A stretch of DNA of 64,000 bases from Bosea sp. Tri-49 (GTDB lineage: Bacteria; Pseudomonadota; Alphaproteobacteria; Rhizobiales; Beijerinckiaceae): positions 310,001 to 374,000 of the forward strand of contig NZ_CP017947.1 in assembly GCF_003952665.1 (NCBI RefSeq). Reading direction: 5' to 3'. This document shows positions 43,748 to 52,138 of this stretch, piece by piece. Each line of letters opens with the position of its first letter. Within the stretch, counting starts at the first letter, position 1. A program made the position numbers and the translations under genes. Below the pieces are notes generated by a model, which saw nothing but the letters and a program-made list of their open reading frames with translations, searched no databases and was not told the origin of the DNA.

Positions 43748-44332
43748 ATGAGGCGAACGGGAATCGTCGCGATCGCGATGACGATCCTTGCGATCGCCAG
43801 TGCGTCGGCGCAGACGGCGTCACGCTGGTTCCCGGTTCCGGCGCACGCTCAGTATCTCACCGGCGACAGTTGGTCGGATGCGGCCACGACCTATCGCCTC
43901 TACGGCGTGCAGTCCTGTCTGCGCGGCACCAGCTTCACCAACGCTCGCGGCATCCACCGAGATTGCGGCGAAGCGTCGCTTGCCATGCTGGTCGCGCTGA
44001 CGCGCGATCTGAAACCGCAGTGCTATGACGCGGCCGCACAGCCACAGAGCCGCACGGTCTTCGTCTTCTGCGTCGCCACGCGCAGCGAAGGATCGGGTAC
44101 CGGCTCCCGGATCGATCTTGGCACCGCCTTGATCGCCACGGGCTTCGCCTTTGCCGCGCTGAACCCGGATGGCAAGCCGGTGCATGAACCCTATCTCGTG
44201 GCCCAGCGCGTCGCCCAACAAGCTCGCGCCGGGCTCTGGGCCTTTCCCGATCTCCCCGATCCGAACGCCATCATCCTGCGCGCCTTGCGCGAAGGCAGCG
44301 CCCCCTCGGCCGGCATGCCGTCACCACGCTGA
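43748..44332 (+). CDS. Secreted nuclease-fold (SNase-like) protein 1
   Basis: 194 aa. Signal peptide (IVAIAMTILAIASASAQ). QYLTGDSWSDAATTYRLYGV, then QSCLRGTSF, DCGEASLAMLVALTR and YLVAQRVAQQARAGLWAFP follow the staphylococcal-nuclease-like fold (strand, R-L-Y-G-V/I, late A..A..G-L-W). The SNase catalytic Arg-Glu-Arg set is not clearly kept, so nuclease activity is uncertain. One base after the TrbM-like stop. A related protein follows. Confidence 0.6.
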   Translation: MRRTGIVAIAMTILAIASASAQTASRWFPVPAHAQYLTGDSWSDAATTYRLYGVQSCLRGTSFTNARGIHRDCGEASLAMLVALTRDLKPQCYDAAAQPQSRTVFVFCVATRSEGSGTGSRIDLGTALIATGFAFAALNPDGKPVHEPYLVAQRVAQQARAGLWAFPDLPDPNAIILRALREGSAPSAGMPSPR

Positions 44333-44355
44333 TCGTTCCATCAGGAGACTTCAGA

Positions 44356-44973
44356 TTGCAGCCTCGAGCTCGATATGGGAATCCCGCGATGACGCGGCTG
44401 CGTGAAGCCGGCGTCGTCGGCTGCCTCAGCGCGTTCGCGTTTGTCGCGCCGTGCTTGGCGCCGGCCTCGAGCACCGGAACCTATCGTCCGAAGCTGCCGG
44501 CGCAGTCGCCACCGCTGCGGGTCGAGGTCATCGACGGCACCCGCTTCCGCGACATCGAGACGAAGGCGGAGTTTCGGCTCTACGGCATAGAGAGCTGCGC
44601 GCCCGGCCAGATCGCGACTCTGGCGCGCCAGCCTTGGCCCTGCGGGACAGTTGCCGCGGCCTGGCTGGTGAACGCGACCCTCAACCGCTGGCTCGCCTGC
44701 GCTGTGATCCGCGAAGAGGGGGACGAGCGCCTCGCGCGCTGCGCCACCGCCCATCATCCGGATCTCGCAGCTTCGATGCTGCGCGAGGGCGTCGCGGTTC
44801 TGGCTCCCGCAGCTAGCGACGATCCGGCAGTCCCGCCGAGCTATGGCCAGGCTGAACAGCAGGCGCGCAAAGCCTACCGCGGCCTGTGGTCGAGCACGTT
44901 CGAGATGCCCTGGGACTGGCGCGCGCGCCAGCCCGACGGGGCTCGGGCCGTTGGGCGCGGGAATGTGCCATGA
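44356..44973 (+). CDS. Secreted nuclease-fold (SNase-like) protein 2
   Basis: 205 aa from TTG 44356, which has AGGAG 8 nt upstream; ATG 44389 is the alternative and gives a cleaner signal peptide (EAGVVGCLSAFAFVAPCLA). VEVIDGTRFRDIETKAEFRL, YGIESCAPGQ, AAWLVNATLNRWLACAVI and AEQQARKAYRGLWSS show the same fold as the preceding gene and are closer to the classic D-G-D/T...R-L-x-G-I-x-x-P pattern. Likely a duplicated pair; substrate could be DNA in the periplasm or none. Confidence 0.6.
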   Translation: MQPRARYGNPAMTRLREAGVVGCLSAFAFVAPCLAPASSTGTYRPKLPAQSPPLRVEVIDGTRFRDIETKAEFRLYGIESCAPGQIATLARQPWPCGTVAAAWLVNATLNRWLACAVIREEGDERLARCATAHHPDLAASMLREGVAVLAPAASDDPAVPPSYGQAEQQARKAYRGLWSSTFEMPWDWRARQPDGARAVGRGNVP

Positions 44974-45530
44974 CGCTGCGCTCGGTGCGGTTCATCATCG
45001 CGCTCCCGATGGCGCTCTCTGGATGTTCAACATCGGCTCCGGAGCCGGTGCCATCGATCGCCACGATATCGGCCGTGGGACGGCACGCATTGCAGACGCC
45101 GGCGCGCGTCGTTCCCGGAAGGCTCGAATATGCGCCCGATGGTTGGACCCTTGCGCCGATCCTGACGGAGCGCTTCCCTTACCCCACGCAAACAGACGCT
45201 AACGCCGCCTATCTCCGATTGATCAGCGCGGCCGCTCCAGGCTGGTCGCATACTTCGGCAGTGCGCCTGTTCGGTTGCAAGCCGGGCGCCCTCGACGCGC
45301 AGACTGCGCGGGTGACCCGCTATCGCGGCCCCGTCGTTCACTGCGCGACAGACTTGCTCGACGGTGACGGCCGGCGGCTGCGGCGCGAGACGGTGAATTT
45401 CTACTTCCACCGCTCGCTCTGGACGATGCAGCCGGTCGCCCCGCCGCGCGCGCCCGTCGCATGGCGGGATTGGGAGGGCTCGCCCCGTGATCCCTGGTGG
45501 TGGCTGCCCGGCCGCGCTCGCTACCAGTAG
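44970..45530 (+). CDS. Lipoprotein of the T4SS accessory operon
   Basis: 186 aa. Lipobox FIIALPMALSGC (Cys 19), then a mature domain not recognised: PTQTDANAAYLRLISAAAPG, VVHCATDLLDGDGRRLRRE and VAWRDWEGSPRDPWWWLPGR. The ATG overlaps the previous stop (ATGA), so it is co-translated. Expected on the periplasmic side of a membrane. Confidence 0.6.
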   Translation: MTLRSVRFIIALPMALSGCSTSAPEPVPSIATISAVGRHALQTPARVVPGRLEYAPDGWTLAPILTERFPYPTQTDANAAYLRLISAAAPGWSHTSAVRLFGCKPGALDAQTARVTRYRGPVVHCATDLLDGDGRRLRRETVNFYFHRSLWTMQPVAPPRAPVAWRDWEGSPRDPWWWLPGRARYQ

Positions 45531-45618
45531 GAGGCCGGAGGTGGTTGGTTCGGACCTCATCGAGAAAGGAGCTAGTAGCGAGCGGGGGCGTCAGATTGGG
45601 CCGCCTCGTGGGCGCCCC

Positions 45619-46191
45619 ATGACGATCCTGCTCGGACTTCTGCTGATACCGGCGGATGCTGCGCCGCTCCCTGCCCAGGCGCTTACGCCGGATCCGGGCG
45701 CCTGGCGTCCTCTCGCCTATTCCGACCTTCAGCGGCCGACGCCGCGCAATGCGACTTACGCCGATATCTGGAAGGATCAGATCGACGCCAACAACGCCGC
45801 CTATCGGGCGCGTGGCGATCGGCGCTTCGTCGACGCAAATGCTCCAGCGACAGAGGCGCATTTCGTGATCTGGAGCGCGAAGCGCTCCGTCGTGCTCAGC
45901 ATCCTGAACACGGCGCTCGGCTGCAAGGAAAAGGCGCGTGACCGCAATGCGGCCATTGTCGTCAAGCTCTGCCCGATGCGCGTCGCGATCTACGACGGTC
46001 TGCAGGTCCGGACCATGGAAGCGGGACAAGCCTGCTTCATCGAGCCCGTCCCGGAGACGACGCTCAATCCCAAGATGGCAGCGGCTTATGGCGCCTACGA
46101 CGTCGCCAGCAAGACTCTGAAGCTTGGGCTGGTCGTCAGTCATCAGGCGCCCGACGGTTGTTCGTTCAATGTCCCGCTCGGTCGAGAATGA
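45619..46191 (+). CDS. Exported protein of unknown function
   Basis: 190 aa. Signal peptide (TILLGLLLIPADAAPLPAQA), then SDLQRPTPRNATYADIWKDQ, HFVIWSAKRSVVLSILNTAL, GCKEKARDRNAAIVVKLCPM and HQAPDGCSFNVPL. Two or more Cys suggest a disulfide. Not recognised. 88 nt after the lipoprotein gene. Confidence 0.55.
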   Translation: MTILLGLLLIPADAAPLPAQALTPDPGAWRPLAYSDLQRPTPRNATYADIWKDQIDANNAAYRARGDRRFVDANAPATEAHFVIWSAKRSVVLSILNTALGCKEKARDRNAAIVVKLCPMRVAIYDGLQVRTMEAGQACFIEPVPETTLNPKMAAAYGAYDVASKTLKLGLVVSHQAPDGCSFNVPLGRE

Positions 46192-46234
46192 CCATTCCCT
46201 CCTCCCCTCCCCGCCGCATCAGAAAGGGATTGCC

Positions 46235-46708
46235 ATGCCAGTTCATCTGCCTTCCGGGATCGCCCTCTCGATTGCATATCTGCTGATGGCGGGTTCCGCA
46301 GAAGCGGCCGAGGCGAATTTCACCTTCAATTCGGCCCGCCGCGATGTGCGGGCCGATCCGGATGGCATCTGGACGGGCGATGCCTTCGCTGGCGGCAAGG
46401 CGAGCATCTTCAACTACGAGATGCGATCGGGGGCCGGCAGCCTGATCGTCTCGCAGATCTGGAACGAGGATTGCTCATCCAGCGTCTGCCCGACCAGGCT
46501 GGTTCGCCTCGAATCCGACGGCCGCCGTATCGTCCTGGTCGACGATATGATGCACCAGGTCGTTCCGCCGAACGATCCGCGCTTTGCAGGGCTCCCGAAA
46601 TCGGCCGAGCAAGCCGAATACGAGCGCCATCCCTTCCGACTGAGCCAAGACGGCAAAAAGCTTCTCAATGATGATTTCAGCTTCGACATCGATGAGAGCA
46701 AGCCGTGA
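46235..46708 (+). CDS. Exported protein of unknown function
   Basis: 157 aa from ATG 46235. Signal peptide (SGIALSIAYLLMAGSAEAAE), then a beta-rich domain: FTFNSARRDVRADPDGIW, SIFNYEMRSGAGSLIVSQIW, NEDCSSSVCPTRLVRLES and FRLSQDGKKLLNDDFSFD. The C-x5-C pair is probably a disulfide. AAAGGG lies 6 nt before the start. Its stop overlaps the next gene (TGATG). Confidence 0.55.
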   Translation: MPVHLPSGIALSIAYLLMAGSAEAAEANFTFNSARRDVRADPDGIWTGDAFAGGKASIFNYEMRSGAGSLIVSQIWNEDCSSSVCPTRLVRLESDGRRIVLVDDMMHQVVPPNDPRFAGLPKSAEQAEYERHPFRLSQDGKKLLNDDFSFDIDESKP

Positions 46709-47397
46709 TGGCGCGCTTGCGCATTCGACGGACACTGTTCGAAGGCGGGCTCGCTTTGAGCCTGTCGGCAACCCTGGCCCTCGCCGGCGAGTCCGCCGCA
46801 AGCCTCGTCGCGGCCGGCATGCCGGCGAACTGTGCGCCCTTTGCTGCCAAGGTGTCAGCTTCGGAGGGAAATTTTGGCTCGGTCAACCAAGCACGTTGTC
46901 TCGGGGCGTTTCAGTTCTGTCCGGGGACCTTCGAGCGCTACTATAAGGGGGAGGCGCAGAGTTTCCTCAACGACCCGCAGGCGCAGGTCGCCGCCTGGTC
47001 GAAATATGAGCGCGATTCCTGGTCGCAGGCCGAGCGAAACGGCCTGACCTCGCTTGTTGGCCAGCAAGTCTGTCATGGTGGCCGCTGTGCCATGATCGAC
47101 CAGTCCGCAATTCTATTCGCCTGCCAGTTCGGCTGTGGCAAAGGCGGGAAGCTCGCCAACTATGCTGCGAATGGCGACTGCAACGCTCGCAACGTCAAGG
47201 ACGGCAACCTGGTCAGCGTCTGCTCCTATATGATCAAAGGCGCAGGCTACGATGCCTCGTGCTTCACCGGCCAGCAGTCGACCGCCTGTGTCCAGACCCC
47301 GACCAGCCCCGGCGACTATCCGACCTCGACGGGGATCGCGGCGAACCCGCCCTCCCCCGGCGACGCTTCGGTCATCGTTGGGCCGACGGATGTCTGA
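46708..47397 (+). CDS. Lytic transglycosylase-like exported protein
   Basis: 229 aa. Signal peptide (GGLALSLSATLALAGESAA), then CAPFAAKVSASEGNFGSVN, ARCLGAFQFCPGTFERYYKG and QSAILFACQFGCGKGGKLAN. The order Glu (SEGNF)-x-N-x-G-A-F-Q-F resembles the lysozyme-like core of transglycosylases used by secretion systems, with extra Cys pairs. The C-terminal 40 residues are Pro/Ser-rich. This is a second muramidase-type protein besides VirB1. Last gene of the set; a weak terminator follows. Confidence 0.6.
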   Translation: MARLRIRRTLFEGGLALSLSATLALAGESAASLVAAGMPANCAPFAAKVSASEGNFGSVNQARCLGAFQFCPGTFERYYKGEAQSFLNDPQAQVAAWSKYERDSWSQAERNGLTSLVGQQVCHGGRCAMIDQSAILFACQFGCGKGGKLANYAANGDCNARNVKDGNLVSVCSYMIKGAGYDASCFTGQQSTACVQTPTSPGDYPTSTGIAANPPSPGDASVIVGPTDV

Positions 47398-47428
47398 AAC
47401 TGATCCAAGCGAAGTTTGAACAAATGAG

Positions 47429-47465
47429 GCCGGCGTCCCTTTGGGGAGCCGGCTTGAAAGTTTGA
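47429..47465 (+). terminator. Possible terminator after the accessory operon
   Basis: GCCGGCGTCCC (47429-47439) pairs, with one bulge, with GGGAGCCGGC (47444-47453), then TTGAAAGTTT. The T-run is broken, so only moderate support. Confidence 0.45.
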
Positions 47466-47691
47466 GAACCCGGCGACACGCCGAATATCTCAGAGGGGAA
47501 CGGCTGGGACGGGGTCGACGCCGGGAGGAAATGGCGGAGCCCGTTCAAAACAACCGTGCGTCCGATATCGACCTGGGCTGGTGATTTTGCAAGGCAACAG
47601 GACCCGCTACCGCTATGCACCAATCGCATGTCAAATCGGGCGCGCGCCTGCGCTTTTCAAGATCGCGGGGCTGAATTGGCTCAGCCGAGTT

Positions 47692-47982
47692 TCATGGCTC
47701 GCGGCGAGCTGCCAGCTCGAACTCGGATTGGCTGACGAGGACGCCTTTCTGGAACACCGCGCAGGACGTCACGCCAGAGCCGGCCTGCATCTGTCGTAAC
47801 AGGCGCAATGCATCGCTGGCGGAGGTGGCACGATTGGACATCTTTGAGCCTCGCGCAACGGCTTTCACTTGATACACGATATCCTCGCGGTTGATTGCTG
47901 CCCGGCGATAGTGGCTGGCAGCGCGCATGAAAAGTATCGCGAACCACATCGGCGTGGAAAAAGCTGCTTCCGTCAACTCCAT
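47692..47982 (-). CDS. Hypothetical protein, third gene of the AHL-synthase operon
   Basis: 96 aa: SHYRRAAINREDIVYQVKAV, then ATSASDALRLLRQMQAGSG and CAVFQKGVLVSQSEFELAAR. Soluble alpha/beta; family not recognised. ATG 47982 overlaps the previous gene by 10 nt. The conserved-looking tail and tight overlap argue it is real and co-expressed with the signal synthase. Confidence 0.5.
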   Translation of the reverse strand: MELTEAAFSTPMWFAILFMRAASHYRRAAINREDIVYQVKAVARGSKMSNRATSASDALRLLRQMQAGSGVTSCAVFQKGVLVSQSEFELAARREP

Positions 47983-48251
47983 TGAGACGGACCGCGCAGG
48001 ATAAATGGCTCAAAGGCGTCGAGCTCGCTTTCAACAGCTGGAGACAGATCGCCGCCACAGTAATGTGCGAAGACAAGCGCCCAGAACATGACCTCGTCCG
48101 GTCGCCCTCCAAATAGCGCCTTCTGCGAGACGCGTCCGATCAGCGTGATCGCCCGGATATGCTCATAGCGAGCGTGAAGTTCCTGAGCGACCACCTTCGC
48201 ATCGGGAATCCGAATCATAGTGACACCATTGCGTAGATGCCGTGCGCTCAC
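47973..48251 (-). CDS. Hypothetical protein, second gene of the AHL-synthase operon
   Basis: 92 aa from GTG 48251, whose GTGA overlaps the synthase stop; an internal ATG at 48218 would give 81 aa. AKVVAQELHARYEHIRAITL, IGRVSQKALFGGRPDEVMFW, then LSPAVESELDAFEPFILRG. Helical, soluble, not recognised. Coupling to the AHL synthase suggests a role linked to signalling, but nothing in the sequence shows what. Confidence 0.5.
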   Translation of the reverse strand: MSARHLRNGVTMIRIPDAKVVAQELHARYEHIRAITLIGRVSQKALFGGRPDEVMFWALVFAHYCGGDLSPAVESELDAFEPFILRGPSQWS

Positions 48252-48847
48252 GCCGCGGTGGCGAGTGCGGCTTCGCGCAGCACAGATGCCTTGGGGCCCC
48301 TCGCCTCCTGGATCGTGTGCAGCGTCTCACGATCGAACGACATCCGCAGGGCCACGACCTCGTCTCGCCCAATTCTCTTCGGGAAGCCCAACGGCCGTAC
48401 GAAGAAGCGCAACTGCATCGCGATGACCACGAGGCGCCAGTCGATCGCGACTGCGAGGGTGCCGACCCTGTGTGCCAGCGCCCATTCGACGACCCCCTGT
48501 GCCAGCTCAAGCAAGGGCTCGTCTCCCTTTGACCGCGTGTCGCGCCAGCCGGGCGCTACGCAGAACCGTGTCCGCTCGAATGTCCGCTGGTCAGTCGGTG
48601 GCCGCTTCCAGCACAGATCCGCAAGGTTATTAGTTAGGAGAATGGGCCGGGTTGTCGTCAGCAGCCGCTGGTATCCGACGATGTCTTCGTCGCGCAGGCA
48701 GATGCGATGAACGGTGTGATTGCAGCCGGCCTGGTCCAAATCCGACCAGTCCCTGTCATCGACGAAGATCTTGTGGCGAAACTGACAGGCACGCTCCATC
48801 GGAGCGGCGTGCGGGTGGATATCTGTGCCTGGTATGGCCAAAAGCAT
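48248..48847 (-). CDS. Acyl-homoserine-lactone synthase (LuxI/TraI family)
   Basis: 199 aa from ATG 48847, with GGAGG 6 nt upstream. LuxI enzymes make AHL signals from S-adenosylmethionine and an acyl carrier. Seen: CQFRHKIFVDDRDW (R24, F28, W34), IVGYQRLLTTTRPILLTN (R61) and TFERTRFCVAP (E91, R94), matching invariant LuxI residues. The acidic D-x2-D/F-D stretch reads DLDQAGCNH, where one Asp seems to be Gly41. No luxR gene is visible in the window. In rhizobial plasmids AHL signalling often controls conjugation, which fits the T4SS 4 kb away. Confidence 0.85.
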   Translation of the reverse strand: MLLAIPGTDIHPHAAPMERACQFRHKIFVDDRDWSDLDQAGCNHTVHRICLRDEDIVGYQRLLTTTRPILLTNNLADLCWKRPPTDQRTFERTRFCVAPGWRDTRSKGDEPLLELAQGVVEWALAHRVGTLAVAIDWRLVVIAMQLRFFVRPLGFPKRIGRDEVVALRMSFDRETLHTIQEARGPKASVLREAALATAA

Positions 48848-49637
48848 CTCGCGCCTCCTCGATTGATAAAGGGGCGTCGAACTGGTCATACGGGCAGCGT
48901 CACGGTTATGGCCGTAAATGACCATTGACAACGAAAATCGGCAGCTAAGTGCAGTCGGAAGTTGTAGCCTCGCGGAACTTGCCCTTGCCAGCCAAACTTA
49001 AGAAATGCCGGCTTGAGGAACCCTCCCCTTCCGGCGCCTATCGGGTGGGCATGTTCGATCAAGCAGTAGCCGAGATGGCACTAAAGATCGCGGAACGTGA
49101 TGTCCTTGCGTTCCTTCTTTCATCTGTGCGGTCAGGCTCGCAGCCGCGAGCTTCGCGATCGAGCTCGCAGGGCCACGCGTGATGGTAGCTTGCTGGTTGG
49201 CGCTTGGTCCCAAGTCTCGAGAGCATCGAGATTGGCTTGATGGGCGTCGACCTCCCGGCAGTCTGAACCCACGATCCCGGTTCGACCTCGCCTGCGGGAC
49301 GCCGCCGCCGACATTTCCTCTCTGACGCTCGGTGATCGGGGAGTTCGAACCTCATGAAACGGCGCCATGGTCTTGAGTTCGGGTGAACCTGTTTCAGACG
49401 CGACAGGCTCCCCGACCATAAGGTCAAGGAGTCGGCGCCGCATCGGCCGGCACCAATTCGCTCGCAGGGGTTTCGACGCCCCAAGGCAGCCGTACTACCT
49501 CGCTAGGACATTAGGCACCCAGGAGGCTGGTCTACCAGGCTTGAAAGGTTTCTGGATCGGTGCTGCAGCCCGCACGACCGGTGTGGAGCATACACCTGCG
49601 GCGCGGACAGTGCCTACCCCTGCTCAGTGCTGCGAAA
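48848..49637. other. Long stretch without a supported gene
   Basis: Several overlapping short frames exist on both strands (for example minus 49059-49484 and minus 49132-49443) but none has family likeness or a good ribosome site. I found no inverted repeat resembling a tra/lux box upstream of the AHL synthase. Possibly decayed coding DNA. Confidence 0.4.
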
Positions 49638-50066
49638 TCATTTGACTGCCTTGCCGCCGGATGTCCGGCGCTGCCGGCCAAGGCCCATCTTCGTTGCAAG
49701 GCTTGATCGTGTCTCGGCGTATGACGGGGCGACCATCGGGTAGTCGACTGGCAGACCCCACCGCGCTCGGTATTCCTCTGGCGACAAGCCATGGGCGGAG
49801 CGCAGATGCCGCTTGAGCGACTTGAACCTCTCCCCGTCCTCGAGGCACATGATGTAGTCCGCTGTGATCGACCTTTTGACTGTCACCGCTGGCGTGGGCT
49901 TTTCCTCGACCGCCACTACCGCCGATTCAGCTCCCAATCCAATGATGGCCGCGTGGGTGGTCGCGATGAGGTTGGGAAGGTCGGCGGTTGGGACAGTATT
50001 GTTCGAGACGTACGCCGAAACGATATCGGCGACGAGGCCGGCAAGGCCGTTGGTGTTGTCTGTCAC
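49638..50066 (-). CDS. MucR/Ros-family zinc-finger regulator
   Basis: 142 aa from GTG 50066 with GGGAG 6 nt upstream. Ros/MucR proteins bind AT-rich DNA through a C2H2-like finger and control surface polysaccharide, motility and plasmid genes. Seen: N-terminal LVADIVSAYVSNNTV and then YIMCLEDGERFKSLKRHLRS, AHGLSPEEYRARWGL and DYPMVAPSYAETRSSLA, with the Cys, Asp and His ligands in place. The AT-rich palindromes at the T4SS promoter and the repA upstream region are candidate targets. Confidence 0.92.
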   Translation of the reverse strand: MTDNTNGLAGLVADIVSAYVSNNTVPTADLPNLIATTHAAIIGLGAESAVVAVEEKPTPAVTVKRSITADYIMCLEDGERFKSLKRHLRSAHGLSPEEYRARWGLPVDYPMVAPSYAETRSSLATKMGLGRQRRTSGGKAVK

Positions 50067-50636
50067 TGCAATCTCCCACAATGTTGCTGTGGTGCGTATG
50101 AAACGAAAGCAATGAAGCCTGATTGGAGCAATCGATTAGGTCGACAGCACGAGAATTCTAGGCTTGAGACCACAGAAGCCTAGCACGCTGTCCACAAGAT
50201 AAGGTTCTCCAGCAGCGTAGACGTGCTGTGTCGTGGCGAAGCTTCAAGGCTGGCGGTCGTCAACATTCTACCCGCGCATCGGTCGATCGAAATAGACAGT
50301 CCCGGGAGCTCCTCTAGTCGCGGATCTAAATGGCGAATTGCAGCCTCATGCACTCACGTTGAAGGTTGGTGCCACGACATGCTCGGATGTCGAAGGCGCT
50401 ATTTGCAGAAGCGCCCTCCCCTCGCCTGGCTGATTCTCCAAGGTTCAGGAGAAAATCTTTCAAGTGGCGGCGTCGTGCGGTCAGGCAGCGACGGACAATA
50501 TGTGGACTCTTGGCCAAGTTCCCGGAACCTGGTGGCGTTAACGTTTGATTAATCTTAAAATCCTTGTCACCGGCTCCGACTCGCGGCAATCCTATGACTA
50601 CGAAATTCACCCGTAGTTGGAGCCTATCGCGTAGTT
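50067..50636. other. Upstream region of repABC
   Basis: No convincing gene. The last 100 nt before repA are AT-rich (TTTGATTAATCTTAAAAT around 50544-50561), the likely repA promoter and RepA/RepB autorepression zone. No palindrome of the parS type is present here. Confidence 0.45.
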
Positions 50637-51851
50637 ATGCTGAAAGCGCGTAATACCCCCTCCTCCGAGGAGCCGGGCCGCCTCGCGGTCGCAGATATCA
50701 TCGCTGGCGACGGATCAGCGCTGTCAACCGAGCTGCACGCGATGCGTGAAGCGCTATTCCCCCCTGTCTCGAAAAAGACCTTGCGATCATTTTCCTCTAT
50801 CGAGGCCGCAAAGCTCATTGGAATTGCGGACGCTTATCTTCGGCAAGTGTCTCTCCAAGGCAAGGGACCGCAGCCGGCAATCACTGCCGGCGGTCGTCGA
50901 TCGTATACTCTCGACCAGATCAACGAGCTTCGCGCGGTTCTGGAAGAGGGCTCCAAGAACAAACGCTATGTTCCTCACCGCCGAGGGACCGAGCACTGCC
51001 AAGTCTTGGCAGCTGTCAACTTCAAGGGGGGCTCCGGTAAGACGACAACCGCTTCGCACCTCGCGCAATATCTCGCACTGCACGGCTATCGCGTTCTGGC
51101 GATCGACCTCGATCCGCAGGCCTCGCTTACCGCCCTTCATGGCTATCAACCTGAGTACGACATTCAGGCCAACGAGACGATGTACGCGGCCGTTCGCTAC
51201 GACGATGAGCGGCGGCCGCTGCGGGATATCATCCGCAAGACCTACTTCGCGGGGCTCGATCTCGTCCCGGGCAATCTGGAGCTCATGGAGTTCGAGCACG
51301 ACACGCCGCGCGCCCTCGCCGAGCGGTCGACAGAACCATTCTTCGGACGAGTCGCCACTGCCTTGGGTTCGGTGGCCGATGACTACGACGTCATGGTTGT
51401 CGACTGCCCTCCCCAACTCGGCTTCCTGACACTTGGCGCGCTTTGCGCCGCAACAGGTCTCCTCATCACGGTTCATCCGCAGATGTTGGACGTCATGTCG
51501 ATGTGTCAGTTCCTGTTAATGGCCTCGGACATGCTCAAGGTCGTCCAGACCTCTGGTGGTACGCTCGATTACGATTTCATCCGTTACATCGTGACGCGGT
51601 TCGAGCCGGCTGACGCTCCGCAAACGCAGATGGTTGCTTTCATGAGGTCCCTGTTCAGAGACCGGGTGCTCAACAGCACGATGGTGAAATCGACGGCTGT
51701 CTCGGACGCTGGGTTGTCCAAGCAGACGCTGTATGAGGTCGGCAGGGAGAATTTCTCCAAACAAACCTACGATCGCGCGGTCGAGTCCCTTGACGCCGTG
51801 AACGGCGAGATTGAGCGCCTGATCGCTCAAGCGTGGGGGCGTGCTGCATGA
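50637..51851 (+). CDS. repA: Plasmid partition ATPase RepA (ParA family)
   Basis: 404 aa, typical for RepA of repABC plasmids. Partition ATPase and autorepressor. N-terminal helix-turn-helix-type region (FSSIEAAKLIGIADAYLRQV), deviant Walker A AVNFKGGSGKTTTASHLAQY, RVLAIDLDPQASLTALHG (Walker A'), and VMVVDCPPQLGFLTLGAL (Walker B). The stop overlaps the repD start by ATGA. Confidence 0.95.
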   Translation: MLKARNTPSSEEPGRLAVADIIAGDGSALSTELHAMREALFPPVSKKTLRSFSSIEAAKLIGIADAYLRQVSLQGKGPQPAITAGGRRSYTLDQINELRAVLEEGSKNKRYVPHRRGTEHCQVLAAVNFKGGSGKTTTASHLAQYLALHGYRVLAIDLDPQASLTALHGYQPEYDIQANETMYAAVRYDDERRPLRDIIRKTYFAGLDLVPGNLELMEFEHDTPRALAERSTEPFFGRVATALGSVADDYDVMVVDCPPQLGFLTLGALCAATGLLITVHPQMLDVMSMCQFLLMASDMLKVVQTSGGTLDYDFIRYIVTRFEPADAPQTQMVAFMRSLFRDRVLNSTMVKSTAVSDAGLSKQTLYEVGRENFSKQTYDRAVESLDAVNGEIERLIAQAWGRAA

Positions 51852-52138
51852 GCGCTCGAGACCATCGTCGGTATCTTCCGGAGCGAGTTGCCACCTGGCA
51901 ACTCGCCCGCTTGTATCGCCCCGCTTTCAAGATCCGCCATGCCGGCCGCAAAATTCCGCGTCCGCTTTCTCCGGACCAAGGTTGGGACGGCGCCAGGTGG
52001 CGTCGCTTTACGTGCATCGCCAGCGGCGCGTCGCAACTGGACGCACTCTCATCTTGTCTGCCCTTCGAGTTGCCAGGTGGCAACTCGAAGGCTGGAGCCG
52101 GTGCAACCGCGGTCAGCGGAGGGAGTGTGCGACCATGA
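51848..52138 (+). CDS. RepD-like small ORF between repA and repB, containing parS sites
   Basis: 96 aa. Starts with an ATGA overlap to repA and ends with an ATGA overlap to repB, so the three are linked for translation. Product is basic and Trp-containing (RYLPERVATWQLARLYR, FELPGGNSKAGAG); the parS palindromes are read as ATWQLA and LPGGNS. A small ORF named repD in this place, holding parS, is known from Agrobacterium repABC plasmids (pTAR, Ti). No sequence similarity to a family is visible. Its main job may be to keep translation running across the parS sites. Confidence 0.6.
   Translation: MSARDHRRYLPERVATWQLARLYRPAFKIRHAGRKIPRPLSPDQGWDGARWRRFTCIASGASQLDALSSCLPFELPGGNSKAGAGATAVSGGSVRP
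51885..51904. other. parS site 1
   Basis: GAGTTGCCACCTGGCAACTC, an 18-of-20 palindrome (only the central CC breaks symmetry), inside repD. Matches the repABC centromere pattern GTT...AAC bound by RepB. Confidence 0.8.
52067..52086. other. parS site 2
   Basis: GAGTTGCCAGGTGGCAACTC; the symmetry extends to 28 bp (52063-52090) with only the central GG breaking it. Inside repD, 49 nt before repB. Confidence 0.8.

Noticed and set aside
49320..49360. tRNA-like T-loop (GTTCGAACC)
   Set aside because: No acceptor, D or anticodon stems can be formed around it.
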